Numbered from the stretch's first letter, positions 1 to 5,422 are shown. The stretch is 6,624 nt of DNA from an uncultured Paraburkholderia sp. (GCA_937917025.1 CALFSF010000090.1:1-6624), one strand, 5' to 3'. Program-made: numbers and translations. Notes: generated by a model not told the origin, from the letters alone.

Positions 1-377
1 TTGTTGATCGTGTCGAGCAGCGATTCGCCCTTGCTCGTCGACGACGCGTTGATGTTCAGGTTGATCACGTCCGCGGAAAGGCGCTTCGCGGCGATCTCGA
101 ACGTCGTGCGCGTGCGCGTCGAATTCTCGAAGAAGAGATTGAACACCGACTTGCCGCGCAACAGCGGCACCTTCTTCACCTCGCGATCGGTCACGCTGAC
201 GAACTGCTCGGCCGTGTCGAGAATGTGATTGACGATCGACTTCGGCAAGCCTTCGATCGTCAGCAGATGTTTGAGCTCGCCGTTTTTCGTGAGCTGCGGG
301 TTGCCCTTCAGAAAGCCGAAGCGGAACCGGTCCGCGGCGGCACTGCTGTCGGTGGAACCTGAGGTTGCGGTGTTCAT
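1..377 (-). CDS. pyrB: Aspartate carbamoyltransferase catalytic chain, N-terminal part (3' end beyond window)
   Basis: Catalyses condensation of carbamoyl phosphate with aspartate, the committed step of pyrimidine synthesis in the cytoplasm. Only the first 125 codons are present; the gene runs off the left edge. Visible are the carbamoyl-phosphate signature FENSTRTRTTFE (STRTR at residues 85-89) and the loop SSTSKGES (about 111-118), whose Ser111/Lys115 match the catalytic Ser80/Lys84 of the E. coli enzyme. STRTR lies about 33 residues later than in E. coli, so there is an N-terminal extension like that of Pseudomonas-type class A enzymes, which assemble with a PyrC-like subunit; membership in that class is inference. 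The ATG at 375-377 is chosen because AGG sits six bases upstream and the extension reads MNTATSGSTDSS before conserved sequence. It is separated from pyrR by 138 bases, unlike the overlapping genes before it, so it could have its own leader. Confidence 0.96.
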   Translation of the reverse strand, partial: MNTATSGSTDSSAAADRFRFGFLKGNPQLTKNGELKHLLTIEGLPKSIVNHILDTAEQFVSVTDREVKKVPLLRGKSVFNLFFENSTRTRTTFEIAAKRLSADVINLNINASSTSKGESLLDTIN

Positions 378-420
378 CGTGTACCTGCCTGCTGCGTTAA
401 AACGTGTGCTGGGATGTGGG

Positions 421-462
421 CGTCGCCGCTTGCCGTTCGCCGTTTGCCTCTCGCCTCTTGCC
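421..462 (-). repeat. Six tandem degenerate heptamers (GGCRANN) in the pyrR-pyrB gap
   Basis: On the minus strand, 462 to 421 reads as six back-to-back 7-base units: GGCAAGA, GGCGAGA, GGCAAAC, GGCGAAC, GGCAAGC, GGCGACG. Every unit begins GGC, base 5 is always A, and base 4 alternates A/G without exception, so the array can also be read as three 14-base units. It sits 44 bases before the pyrB start codon, inside the untranslated gap 378-515. Related short GGCRA-type repeats are, as I recall, frequent between Burkholderia genes. I see no coding role. No hairpin with a T-run is evident in this gap, so a classical attenuator is not supported. Confidence 0.8.
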
Positions 463-515
463 TGGCTGCGCGGCCGCTGGCGAAAGCCGCGGCGATCGGC
501 ATCCGGTTCGCCCGC

Positions 516-1052
516 TCAGTCGGCGCGCGCTTCCGTGTGAAACGTGAACGTCGGGTCGTCGCCTTCGCTGCGTGCAAGGACGAGCGTCGCATCGGCCGGC
601 ACGTCGACCGTGCCGCCGGTAAAGCGCGCGGCGACCGGCAACTCGCGCCCGCCGCGATCGGCGAGCACGGCCAGTTCCACCGAAGCAGGACGTCCATAGT
701 CGTACAGCTCGTTCAACGCGGCGCGCACGGTGCGGCCGGTGCCGAGCACGTCGTCGACGAGCACGATCCTGCTGCGGTCCACCGAAAACGGCAGCGAAGT
801 CGGGCTCGCCTGCACGTGCAGGCCGCGCTTCGCGTAGTCGTCGCGATGAAGCGCCACGTTGACGACGCCAAAACTCGCCATCTTCAGGTCGCGTGCGAGC
901 CGTTCGGCGAGCCACGCGCCGCCGCTGTAGATGCCGACGAGCACAACGGCGCCATCGGTGCCGGCGGGCGTCGTGCCGATCGCGGCGCCGTACGCCGCGC
1001 GAATCTGTTCGAGGACGGCGCGGTACAGCGCCTCGGCGTCAATGGAACTCAT
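516..1052 (-). CDS. pyrR: PyrR, pyrimidine operon regulator / uracil phosphoribosyltransferase family
   Basis: Type I phosphoribosyltransferase-fold protein. Family members bind UMP/UTP or PRPP; in Bacillus they attenuate pyr mRNA and make UMP from uracil, while in many proteobacteria the regulatory role is less certain. The 178-residue product has the PRPP-binding signature VLVDDVLGTGRT (97-108), the PyrR block DRGGRELPV (132-140), a GIYSGG segment near 40-45 and HRDDY (69-73). Length is typical. Its ATG at 1050-1052 lies inside the ruvX 3' end (14-base overlap) without a clear Shine-Dalgarno, suggesting translational coupling. The pyrB start lies 138 bases downstream. I saw no obvious antiterminator/terminator pair in that gap, so Bacillus-style attenuation of pyrB is not supported. 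Alternative: a plain uracil phosphoribosyltransferase, but the DRGGRELP block favours PyrR. Confidence 0.96.
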   Translation of the reverse strand: MSSIDAEALYRAVLEQIRAAYGAAIGTTPAGTDGAVVLVGIYSGGAWLAERLARDLKMASFGVVNVALHRDDYAKRGLHVQASPTSLPFSVDRSRIVLVDDVLGTGRTVRAALNELYDYGRPASVELAVLADRGGRELPVAARFTGGTVDVPADATLVLARSEGDDPTFTFHTEARAD

Positions 1053-1479
1053 GATCGTCGGGTAGTCCGTCTAGATATTGCTGGAGGATGATGCTGGCGG
1101 CCTCGGCGTCGAGCATGTCGGCGCGGCCGTTGCCGGCGCGGATCCCGGCCTTCGCCTCGACCGACGAATAGCGTTCGTCGACCCACGTCACCGGCAGGTT
1201 GAAGCGGCCATTCAGCTGGTTGCCGAAGCGTTTGGCAAGCTGTGTCATTTCGTGCGGCGTGCCATCGGGATGCATCGGCAGGCCGACGACGAGCGCATCG
1301 GGCTTCCATTCGCCGATCAGTTTGCCGACGGCCTCGAAGCGGTACTCGCGGCTGCGGTTCTGCACGACGACCAGCGCGCGCGCATGACGTGTCAGCGAAT
1401 TGCCGACGGCGACACCAATGCGTTTTTCACCATAGTCGAACGCAAGGAGCGTTGCCTCGCGTCCGCCCGAAAGGCTCAT
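1039..1479 (-). CDS. ruvX: RuvX/YqgF, putative pre-16S rRNA nuclease (RNase H fold)
   Basis: RuvC/RNase H-like protein implicated in 16S rRNA 5'-end maturation (E. coli YqgF) and earlier proposed as a Holliday junction resolvase. The 146-residue product begins, after a nine-residue leader, with LLAFDYGEKRIGVAVG (11-26), carrying the first catalytic Asp (D15). It continues with VVGLPMHPDGTPHEMT (64-79), VDERYSSVEA (100-109) with acidic D101/E102, and ends with DAEAASIILQQYLD (124-137), supplying the last acidic residue. All family motifs are intact. Start: ATG at 1477-1479 overlaps the yqgE TGA in an ATGA arrangement, and AGG lies seven bases upstream. The 3' end overlaps pyrR by 14 bases, so the gene is the middle member of a coupled unit. 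Confidence 0.97.
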   Translation of the reverse strand: MSLSGGREATLLAFDYGEKRIGVAVGNSLTRHARALVVVQNRSREYRFEAVGKLIGEWKPDALVVGLPMHPDGTPHEMTQLAKRFGNQLNGRFNLPVTWVDERYSSVEAKAGIRAGNGRADMLDAEAASIILQQYLDGLPDDHEFH

Positions 1480-2054
1480 GCGTGACCTGCTTCGCCGGAC
1501 AGCATCGACAGGTTGATGCCGAGCAGCGACAGCGCCGCCTCGAGCCGCTCTTCGGCGGGCACGTCGAAGACGATCTTCGGGTCGGCCTCGACCGTCAGCC
1601 AGCCGTTCTTCGAGATTTCCTCCTCGAGCTGACCCGCGCCCCAGCCGGCATGGCCGAGCGTGAGCAGGAAGCGCTCCGGCCCCGTGCCGCTGGCGACGGC
1701 TTCGAGCACATCCTTCGACGTGGTCATTTCAAGCCCGCCCGGCACCGACATCGACGACGTATATGGCGAGCCGTCTTTCGGCTCGTGCAGCACGAAGCCG
1801 CGCTCGGTTTGCACCGGGCCGCCGAAGTACACGGGAACATGCAGCAGGGGTTCGATCTCGAGCTTCAGATCGATTCGATTGAAGAGCGCCTCCAGGTCGA
1901 TATCGGTCGGCCGGTTGATGACGAGGCCGAGCGCGCCGCGCTCACTGTGATCGCACAGGTAGACCACCGTGCCTGAAAACGTGGGATCCGCCATGCTCGG
2001 CATGGCAATCAGGAACTGATTGGTCAGGTTGATGCGATCGGTACTCATGGACAT
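1476..2054 (-). CDS. yqgE: YqgE/AlgH family protein (UPF0301/DUF179)
   Basis: Conserved cytoplasmic protein of unresolved biochemical role. The Pseudomonas homologue AlgH was linked to alginate regulation, and the fold has no proven activity. The 192-residue product contains the family blocks LTNQFLIAMPSM (10-21), TVVYLCDHSERGALGLVINRP (29-49), VYFGGPVQTERGFVLH (75-90) and HAGWGAGQLE (135-144). The open frame extends 40 codons further upstream, but that stretch is arginine/proline-rich and unlike the family, so ATG 2052-2054 (MSMSTDR) is preferred; the second ATG at 2046-2048 is possible. No Shine-Dalgarno is visible, and an extended -10 element sits just upstream, so the transcript may start at or almost at the start codon. 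It is followed by ruvX with a 4-base ATGA overlap and leads the ruvX-pyrR(-pyrB) unit. Confidence 0.96.
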   Translation of the reverse strand: MSMSTDRINLTNQFLIAMPSMADPTFSGTVVYLCDHSERGALGLVINRPTDIDLEALFNRIDLKLEIEPLLHVPVYFGGPVQTERGFVLHEPKDGSPYTSSMSVPGGLEMTTSKDVLEAVASGTGPERFLLTLGHAGWGAGQLEEEISKNGWLTVEADPKIVFDVPAEERLEAALSLLGINLSMLSGEAGHA

Positions 2055-2061
2055 GGTTCGA

Positions 2062-2070
2062 ATTTTAGCA
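2062..2070 (-). promoter_or_regulatory. Extended -10 promoter element directly before yqgE
   Basis: The minus strand reads TTTGCTAAAATTCGAACC and then the ATG at 2054. TAAAAT (2067-2062) matches the sigma-70 -10 hexamer at five of six positions and is preceded by TG plus one base, the extended -10 form. The hexamer 17 bases upstream is CCGCCA, a poor -35, fitting an extended -10 promoter. Seven bases separate the hexamer from the A of the start codon, so the predicted transcript start falls at or one base before the ATG. This is pattern recognition, not a demonstrated promoter. Confidence 0.45.
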
Positions 2071-2283
2071 AAGACGGTGCGGGATGGCGGGCTTTGAGCG
2101 TACGCCGGAACGCGTGGATGAGGCGCGTGGGCGACACGGTTCGCAGGGCTCCGTCGACGGCGTGCATATTGCACTTTAGCACGCGGGGAGCGGCGGCCTG
2201 TCAGGCGCTTCGCGGGCTATGCGCGTTGCGGCTCGCGGGGTTTCCTGCGCCGACAGTTCCGCCGTTACGCGCGCTGTTATTTG

Positions 2284-2353
2284 CGCGGTTTTCCTTCGCG
2301 GTTTCCGGGTTTTTTCCGTGCTGTTTCAATCGCGGTTTCCCCTCGCGGCTTCC
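2284..2353. repeat. Four copies of CGCGGTTTYCC in two 13-base-spaced pairs
   Basis: Copies begin at 2284, 2297, 2331 and 2344 on the plus strand (cgcggttttcc, cgcggtttcc, cgcggtttcc, cgcggcttcc). Spacing is 13, 34 and 13 bases, so the block looks like a duplicated pair. The minus strand (GGAAACCGCG) is purine-rich across the block. Function is unknown; it may be a protein-binding cluster upstream of yqgE or simply compositional. Confidence 0.5.
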
Positions 2354-2418
2354 CGTGTTAACGGCACGCATCCGTCATATAGCAGGGTTCGCGCCTGCCC
2401 CGCGCGTAATTTTGCGGC

Positions 2419-3855
2419 TCATCCCGCGCCGGCCCGCGCCGGATCGGGCGCGCCGCCCTGCTCGATCGCGCGCGTGAGCGCGGCGAGCGCCGCGCTGCTG
2501 TCGGCCGGCGCGACGCCTGCCGCTCTCTTGTGCAGCATCGCCCGCAACGCCTCGGCGGCGTGATCGAGCGAGCGGGCGTCCGGCGCGTCGACGATCGTGT
2601 GCGAGCGCACCGCCGGCGTCGTCACGCCCGCATGCGCGCGACGCCGCCACGCAAGCCCGAGCGCATCCGCCAGCAGCGCGACGTGGCCAAGGCCAAGCGC
2701 GCAGGCAGCCGAACCGAGGCGATACGCGGCGTCGCCCGCCTGCAGCGCCGCGCTGGGGTCGGCTTTCTCGGGATTGTCGGCCTGACGGGCATGTTCGGAG
2801 AGCGCGACGATCGCGGCATCGGCGGTCTGGAGAAAATCTTCATACGCATGCGCGTGTACCGTCAGCACGCCAAGGTCGCGGGTACGCTCGGCGCGCACGG
2901 CGACGGCTTCCGCCTGGGCGGTTTCCGCCTCCCATAGCGCTTCCGAAGCCTGCGTGCCCGCCACATGCCAGTCGACGGTCAGGCCATAGTCGTGCAGCAG
3001 TTCGACCTGACCGGCATCTTCCGCCGAAGCGCCGAAGAGTGCGTAGTCGCGCCACAGCGTGGCGAGCGTCGCCCGTACGAGCGAGCGCGGCGCGAGCGGC
3101 GTGCCGCGCGCGTGATCGGCGAAGACAAGATTGCAGCGAGCGTAGAAATGACGCGCGCTGCTGGACGCATCGATGGCGCTTCCGCCCGCGCGCAGCGCGC
3201 GGGCGCACGTCGCGGCGAGGCGCCAGAAATCGTAGGGGTCGGGGCCGACGGCTTCGGCGAGACAGGCATCGAGTTCGTCGAGCGCGCCGTGAAGATCCGG
3301 CGGCGGCTCACCCTCACGCGCATGCGTGCGCAGAACGGGCAGCAGCGCGCGTTCGTAGCGGGCGCGCAGATGCGCGAGCGTGCCGGCCGGCTGGGCATGC
3401 AGGGTAACGGGGGGCACCGGCCGGGCGGCGAGCGCGAGATCCTCGAAGGTCGTGGTATACCCCGGCGTGTGCTGGGCGATCTGCTGGCCGAGCGCGCGAT
3501 AGTGCGCGAACAGCGCGGGCGAGCACGACAGCTCGCGCAGATTGTGCCGCCCAACGGCCTCGCCGAACACTTCGAGCGCATCGCCCAGCGCGGCATGATT
3601 CCGGTCGTCGTGCGGCGCGTCGGCCTGCGCCATCGAAGAGGCGAGCGCAAGCGCATTGGCAAAACGATGCGCCGCCAGCCAGCCCGCTTCGCGCAGGGCG
3701 CGCGCAGCCTGGAGCAAGGATGCGGTGGGATCTTCGCGCTGCACCAGCGCGAGCCGCGCTTCGGCGAGCGCGGATTCCGCGCTGCGAACGATGCCGCCGC
3801 GCGGATTAGGCAAGGCTTCGAAGGAGCCGGTGGTGGTAGCGTGGCGAGCGAACAT
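2419..3855 (-). CDS. Orphan ChpA/FimL-like scaffold protein with degenerate Hpt domain, no kinase
   Basis: A 478-residue, alpha-helical, alanine-rich soluble protein; no signal peptide or membrane segment. I do not recognise an assigned function, but several blocks resemble the N-terminal half of the type IV pilus chemotaxis protein ChpA and its relative FimL. Residues 26-43 (AESALAEARLALVQREDP) and 54-78 resemble their first degenerate Hpt repeat. RARYERALLPVLR (164-176) and DFWRLAATCARALRAGG (209-225) resemble the following helical domain. Residues 335-406 look like an Hpt domain, with AAYRLGSAACALGLGH (376-391) aligning to the A-x-H-T-L-K-G-S-A phosphorylation motif but with Tyr378 in place of His and the Lys missing. 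There is no CheA ATPase, CheW or receiver domain; the protein ends about 70 residues after the Hpt-like part. ATG 3853-3855 is the first start after an upstream in-frame stop; Shine-Dalgarno is weak. Location beside yqgE-ruvX-pyrR-pyrB fits a relic of a pil-chp cluster. Family assignment is inferred by eye. Confidence 0.6.
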   Translation of the reverse strand: MFARHATTTGSFEALPNPRGGIVRSAESALAEARLALVQREDPTASLLQAARALREAGWLAAHRFANALALASSMAQADAPHDDRNHAALGDALEVFGEAVGRHNLRELSCSPALFAHYRALGQQIAQHTPGYTTTFEDLALAARPVPPVTLHAQPAGTLAHLRARYERALLPVLRTHAREGEPPPDLHGALDELDACLAEAVGPDPYDFWRLAATCARALRAGGSAIDASSSARHFYARCNLVFADHARGTPLAPRSLVRATLATLWRDYALFGASAEDAGQVELLHDYGLTVDWHVAGTQASEALWEAETAQAEAVAVRAERTRDLGVLTVHAHAYEDFLQTADAAIVALSEHARQADNPEKADPSAALQAGDAAYRLGSAACALGLGHVALLADALGLAWRRRAHAGVTTPAVRSHTIVDAPDARSLDHAAEALRAMLHKRAAGVAPADSSAALAALTRAIEQGGAPDPARAGAG

Positions 3856-4134
3856 GGATAGTCGACGAAGACACCTGTGGACCCGTCCGCACTCCCGAAG
3901 ACGACGCGCGGCCAGCAGTGCGCGTCACGCGTCGGCGCGTGGACGGTACGTTGGGCACTACCCTTGCGACATGACCAGAACGACGCCGTTCCCGACGCGT
4001 CTGCATGCTACCCCGGCCGGCGACGCCGAGCGCAGCGGTCTCGCGCCATTGCCCGCGAACGCGTCAAGCATTACGCGCAAGCCATGGCCATGCGCACAAC
4101 CCGGCACGCGCAACGCAACCGACCGGCGAACCGG
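3856..4134. other. Gene-free spacer between rubredoxin and the ChpA-like gene
   Basis: This 279-base stretch has no frame I would call a gene; the short minus frame near 3806-4006 overlaps the ChpA-like start and is basic and low-complexity. I found no convincing promoter or T-run terminator here. The only structure is a small hairpin at its upper end overlapping the rubredoxin stop. Confidence 0.5.
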
Positions 4135-4136
4135 TC
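4121..4136 (-). other. Hairpin overlapping the rubredoxin stop codon
   Basis: Perfect 6-base stem GACCGG/CCGGTC around a four-base loop. Read on the minus strand the loop is TTCG and the stem starts within the TGA of the rubredoxin gene. No T-run follows, so it is not a standard intrinsic terminator; it may only mark the 3' end of the mRNA. Confidence 0.4.
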
Positions 4137-4305
4137 AGATCTGGACCATCTCGAAGTCTTCCTTGCGGGCGCCGCATTCCGGGCACGTCCAGTTGATCGG
4201 GACATCTTCCCAACGGGTTCCCGGCGCGATTCCTTCATCTGGCAAACCGGCTTCTTCGTCGTAGATCCAGCCGCAGATCAGGCACATCCAGCTTTGATAT
4301 TCCAT
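4135..4305 (-). CDS. rubA: Rubredoxin
   Basis: A 56-residue one-electron carrier with a single mononuclear Fe(Cys)4 site, acting in the cytoplasm; partners in other bacteria include alkane hydroxylases and oxygen or peroxide-reducing enzymes, none of which is in this window. The two CxxCG knuckles are complete: C8-x-x-C11-G and C41-P-E-C44-G. The family segments WIYDEEAG (13-20), PGTRWEDVP (28-36) and NWTCPECGARKEDF (38-51) are typical, as is the length. The gene is too short for many ORF finders. ATG at 4303-4305 gives MEYQSWMCLIC, matching usual starts; the only Shine-Dalgarno-like bases (AAGA) are adjacent to the ATG, so initiation may be weak. Transcribed divergently from the ThiD-like gene. 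The next gene downstream, 279 bases away, is the ChpA-like protein. Confidence 0.95.
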   Translation of the reverse strand: MEYQSWMCLICGWIYDEEAGLPDEGIAPGTRWEDVPINWTCPECGARKEDFEMVQI

Positions 4306-4476
4306 TCTTATGCCGCGTCGAAAAGTCTAAAAAGTCGGTTGAATCAGGACCATGATGGTACCGTGTTGCTGCCCCACTGCCTAGCAATCCAGGTCAGGCT
4401 CGCGCGTGATTCTGATCAATCCGGGCATGAATTTGCACTGGCGTGCGAAAAAACGCCCTGGCGTTAGATTAGGCCG

Positions 4477-4482
4477 CATAAT
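4477..4482 (+). promoter_or_regulatory. Possible -10 element for the ThiD-like gene
   Basis: CATAAT at 4477-4482 matches the sigma-70 -10 consensus at five of six positions, 58 bases before the ATG at 4541, giving a predicted leader of about 50 bases. The hexamer 17 bases upstream (CGCCCT) is a poor -35, so support is weak. No THI-box-like CTGAGA sequence is present in 4306-4540, so a TPP riboswitch is not supported. Confidence 0.3.
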
Positions 4483-4501
4483 TGGGGCAACCCCGGGCCG
4501 C

Positions 4502-4519
4502 GTGCCTGGCACCCTTTTT
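4502..4519 (+). other. Small hairpin plus T-run in the leader of the ThiD-like gene
   Basis: GTGC (4502-4505) and GCAC (4509-4512) can pair around CTG, followed by CC and five Ts (4515-4519), 21 bases before the start codon. Just upstream GGGG/CCCC (4484-4487/4491-4494) can form a second small stem. The shape resembles a minimal terminator or attenuator, but four-base stems are weak and may be chance. Confidence 0.25.
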
Positions 4520-4540
4520 GATCAATCCAGCAAGATTTTC

Positions 4541-5404
4541 ATGCCCAGCGACACTCCTCCGATCGTCCTCACCTTCGGCCTCTCCGATCCGACCGGCGGC
4601 TCCGGCATCCAGGCGGATCTGATGACGCTGGCCAGCATGGGATGCCACGGCGTCTCGGTGCTTACCGGTTACACCGTGCGCGATTCGGCAAGCTGCGACG
4701 AGGTCACCGGTCTCGACCCCGAGGCCGTCGCCACGCAGGCGCGCATGCTGCTCGAAGACATGCCGATCGCCGCGTTCAAGGTCGGCGCGGCGACGCGTGC
4801 CGAAGTGGTGAGCGCCATCGCCGAAGTGGTGGCTGACTACGACGACATCCCGCTGATCCTCGCGCCCGACTTCACGCTCGACGACGAACACGTGCTCGCC
4901 GCCGACGAACTGCGCGAAGCGATCGCCGATCTTCTGGCGCCGCAGACCACGCTGCTCGTCGCCGATTTCGCCACCCTGCTCGCGCTCGCGCAGCCCGATG
5001 GCGACGCCGAAGCGCCAAGCCTCGATGCGGCGATCTCCCATTTGCTGTCGCAGGGGTGCGAGTACATCCTGTCGACGGAAACGGGCACGCATCGTCTGGT
5101 CAACACGCTTTTCAGCGAAGACGGCCAGTTGCGGCAGGACATGTGGGATCGCGGCCCGAACCGCATCATGGGCATCACCGATACGCTCGGCGCGGCGATC
5201 GCCGCGCTGCTCGCGAACGGTCAGGATCCGGCTGAAGCCGTGCGTGAAGCGCAGGAGTATCTGTATCAGGCAACGCGCGCCGCGTTTCGCCCCGGCATGG
5301 GTGCGTACATGCCCGACCGTTTCTTCTGGGCGCGCAGCAATGAAGACGACGAAACGCCGCGTGCAAGCGGCAAGGGCGCGCCGCCGGGCGAAGCGCGTCA
5401 CTGA
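4541..5404 (+). CDS. thiD: Divergent ThiD-like kinase homologue (hydroxymethylpyrimidine kinase family)
   Basis: Ribokinase-fold homologue of ThiD, which phosphorylates hydroxymethylpyrimidine (phosphate) in thiamine synthesis. Homology is clear at the N-terminus: LTFGLSDPTGGSGIQADLMT (10-29) matches the E. coli GTDPSGGAGIQADLKT region. Later signatures are altered. The pyrimidine-contacting Gln44 of E. coli aligns with Arg47, VLDPVM...AKSG with LAPDFTLDDE (107-116), the TPNxxEA block with VADFATLLA (140-148), KGGH with STETGTH (178-184), and HGTGCTLSAA with MGITDTLGAA (210-219). The catalytic Cys of that motif is Asp214, as in the GxGD motif of PfkB sugar kinases. The 287-residue length is normal, with a disordered-looking tail after FFWA (261-264). 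The frame opens at 4406, but ATG 4541 (MPSDTPP) precedes conserved sequence and is preferred. Enzymatic activity is uncertain; the gene symbol reflects the usual annotation. Confidence 0.85.
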   Translation: MPSDTPPIVLTFGLSDPTGGSGIQADLMTLASMGCHGVSVLTGYTVRDSASCDEVTGLDPEAVATQARMLLEDMPIAAFKVGAATRAEVVSAIAEVVADYDDIPLILAPDFTLDDEHVLAADELREAIADLLAPQTTLLVADFATLLALAQPDGDAEAPSLDAAISHLLSQGCEYILSTETGTHRLVNTLFSEDGQLRQDMWDRGPNRIMGITDTLGAAIAALLANGQDPAEAVREAQEYLYQATRAAFRPGMGAYMPDRFFWARSNEDDETPRASGKGAPPGEARH

Positions 5405-5422
5405 GTTTTCTAGCTGTTCCCC

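Larger units (their letters stand above)
2055..2418. other. 364-base gene-free stretch upstream of yqgE
   Basis: Between the ChpA-like gene and yqgE I find no credible gene on either strand; frames that cross it give low-complexity Arg/Ala/Pro peptides. It holds the yqgE promoter element at its lower end. Near the middle there are four copies of a CGCGGTTTYCC-like word (2284-2294, 2297-2306, 2331-2340, 2344-2353), arranged as two pairs each with a 13-base period. No intrinsic terminator with a T-run is obvious after the ChpA-like gene, so read-through into the yqgE operon is possible. Confidence 0.6.

Noticed and set aside
378..515. PyrR-dependent attenuator between pyrR and pyrB
   Set aside because: No terminator hairpin with a T-run or competing antiterminator could be found by eye; only the heptamer repeats are present.
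414..1091. 225-codon plus-strand frame opposite pyrR
   Set aside because: Shadow of the GC-rich pyrR/ruvX coding strand; Arg/Ala-rich, no recognisable domain, and pyrR on the other strand has all family motifs.
2055..2174. 40-codon N-terminal extension of YqgE
   Set aside because: Arg/Pro-rich, unlike the family, and overlaps the extended -10 element; the family begins at the MSMSTDRINLTNQ segment.
2173..2204. Second promoter for yqgE: CTGACA (-35 like) with TGCTAAAGT (-10 like) on the minus strand
   Set aside because: The hexamers are individually good but separated by 20 bases, too long for a normal sigma-70 spacer.
2094..2563. Plus-strand frames across the gap upstream of yqgE (up to 127 codons)
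   Set aside because: Arg/Ala/Pro-rich translation, no start context, and they run antisense into the 3' end of the ChpA-like gene.
2965..3861. 298-codon plus-strand frame opposite the ChpA-like gene
   Set aside because: Arg/Gly-rich antisense frame with no family motifs; the minus-strand frame has helical heptad patterns and ChpA-like blocks.
4406..4540. 45-codon N-terminal extension of the ThiD-like gene
   Set aside because: Extension is not family-like, crosses the probable promoter and leader hairpins, and the ATG at 4541 immediately precedes conserved sequence.
4306..4540. TPP riboswitch upstream of the ThiD-like gene
   Set aside because: No CTGAGA THI-box-like segment or matching helices are visible.
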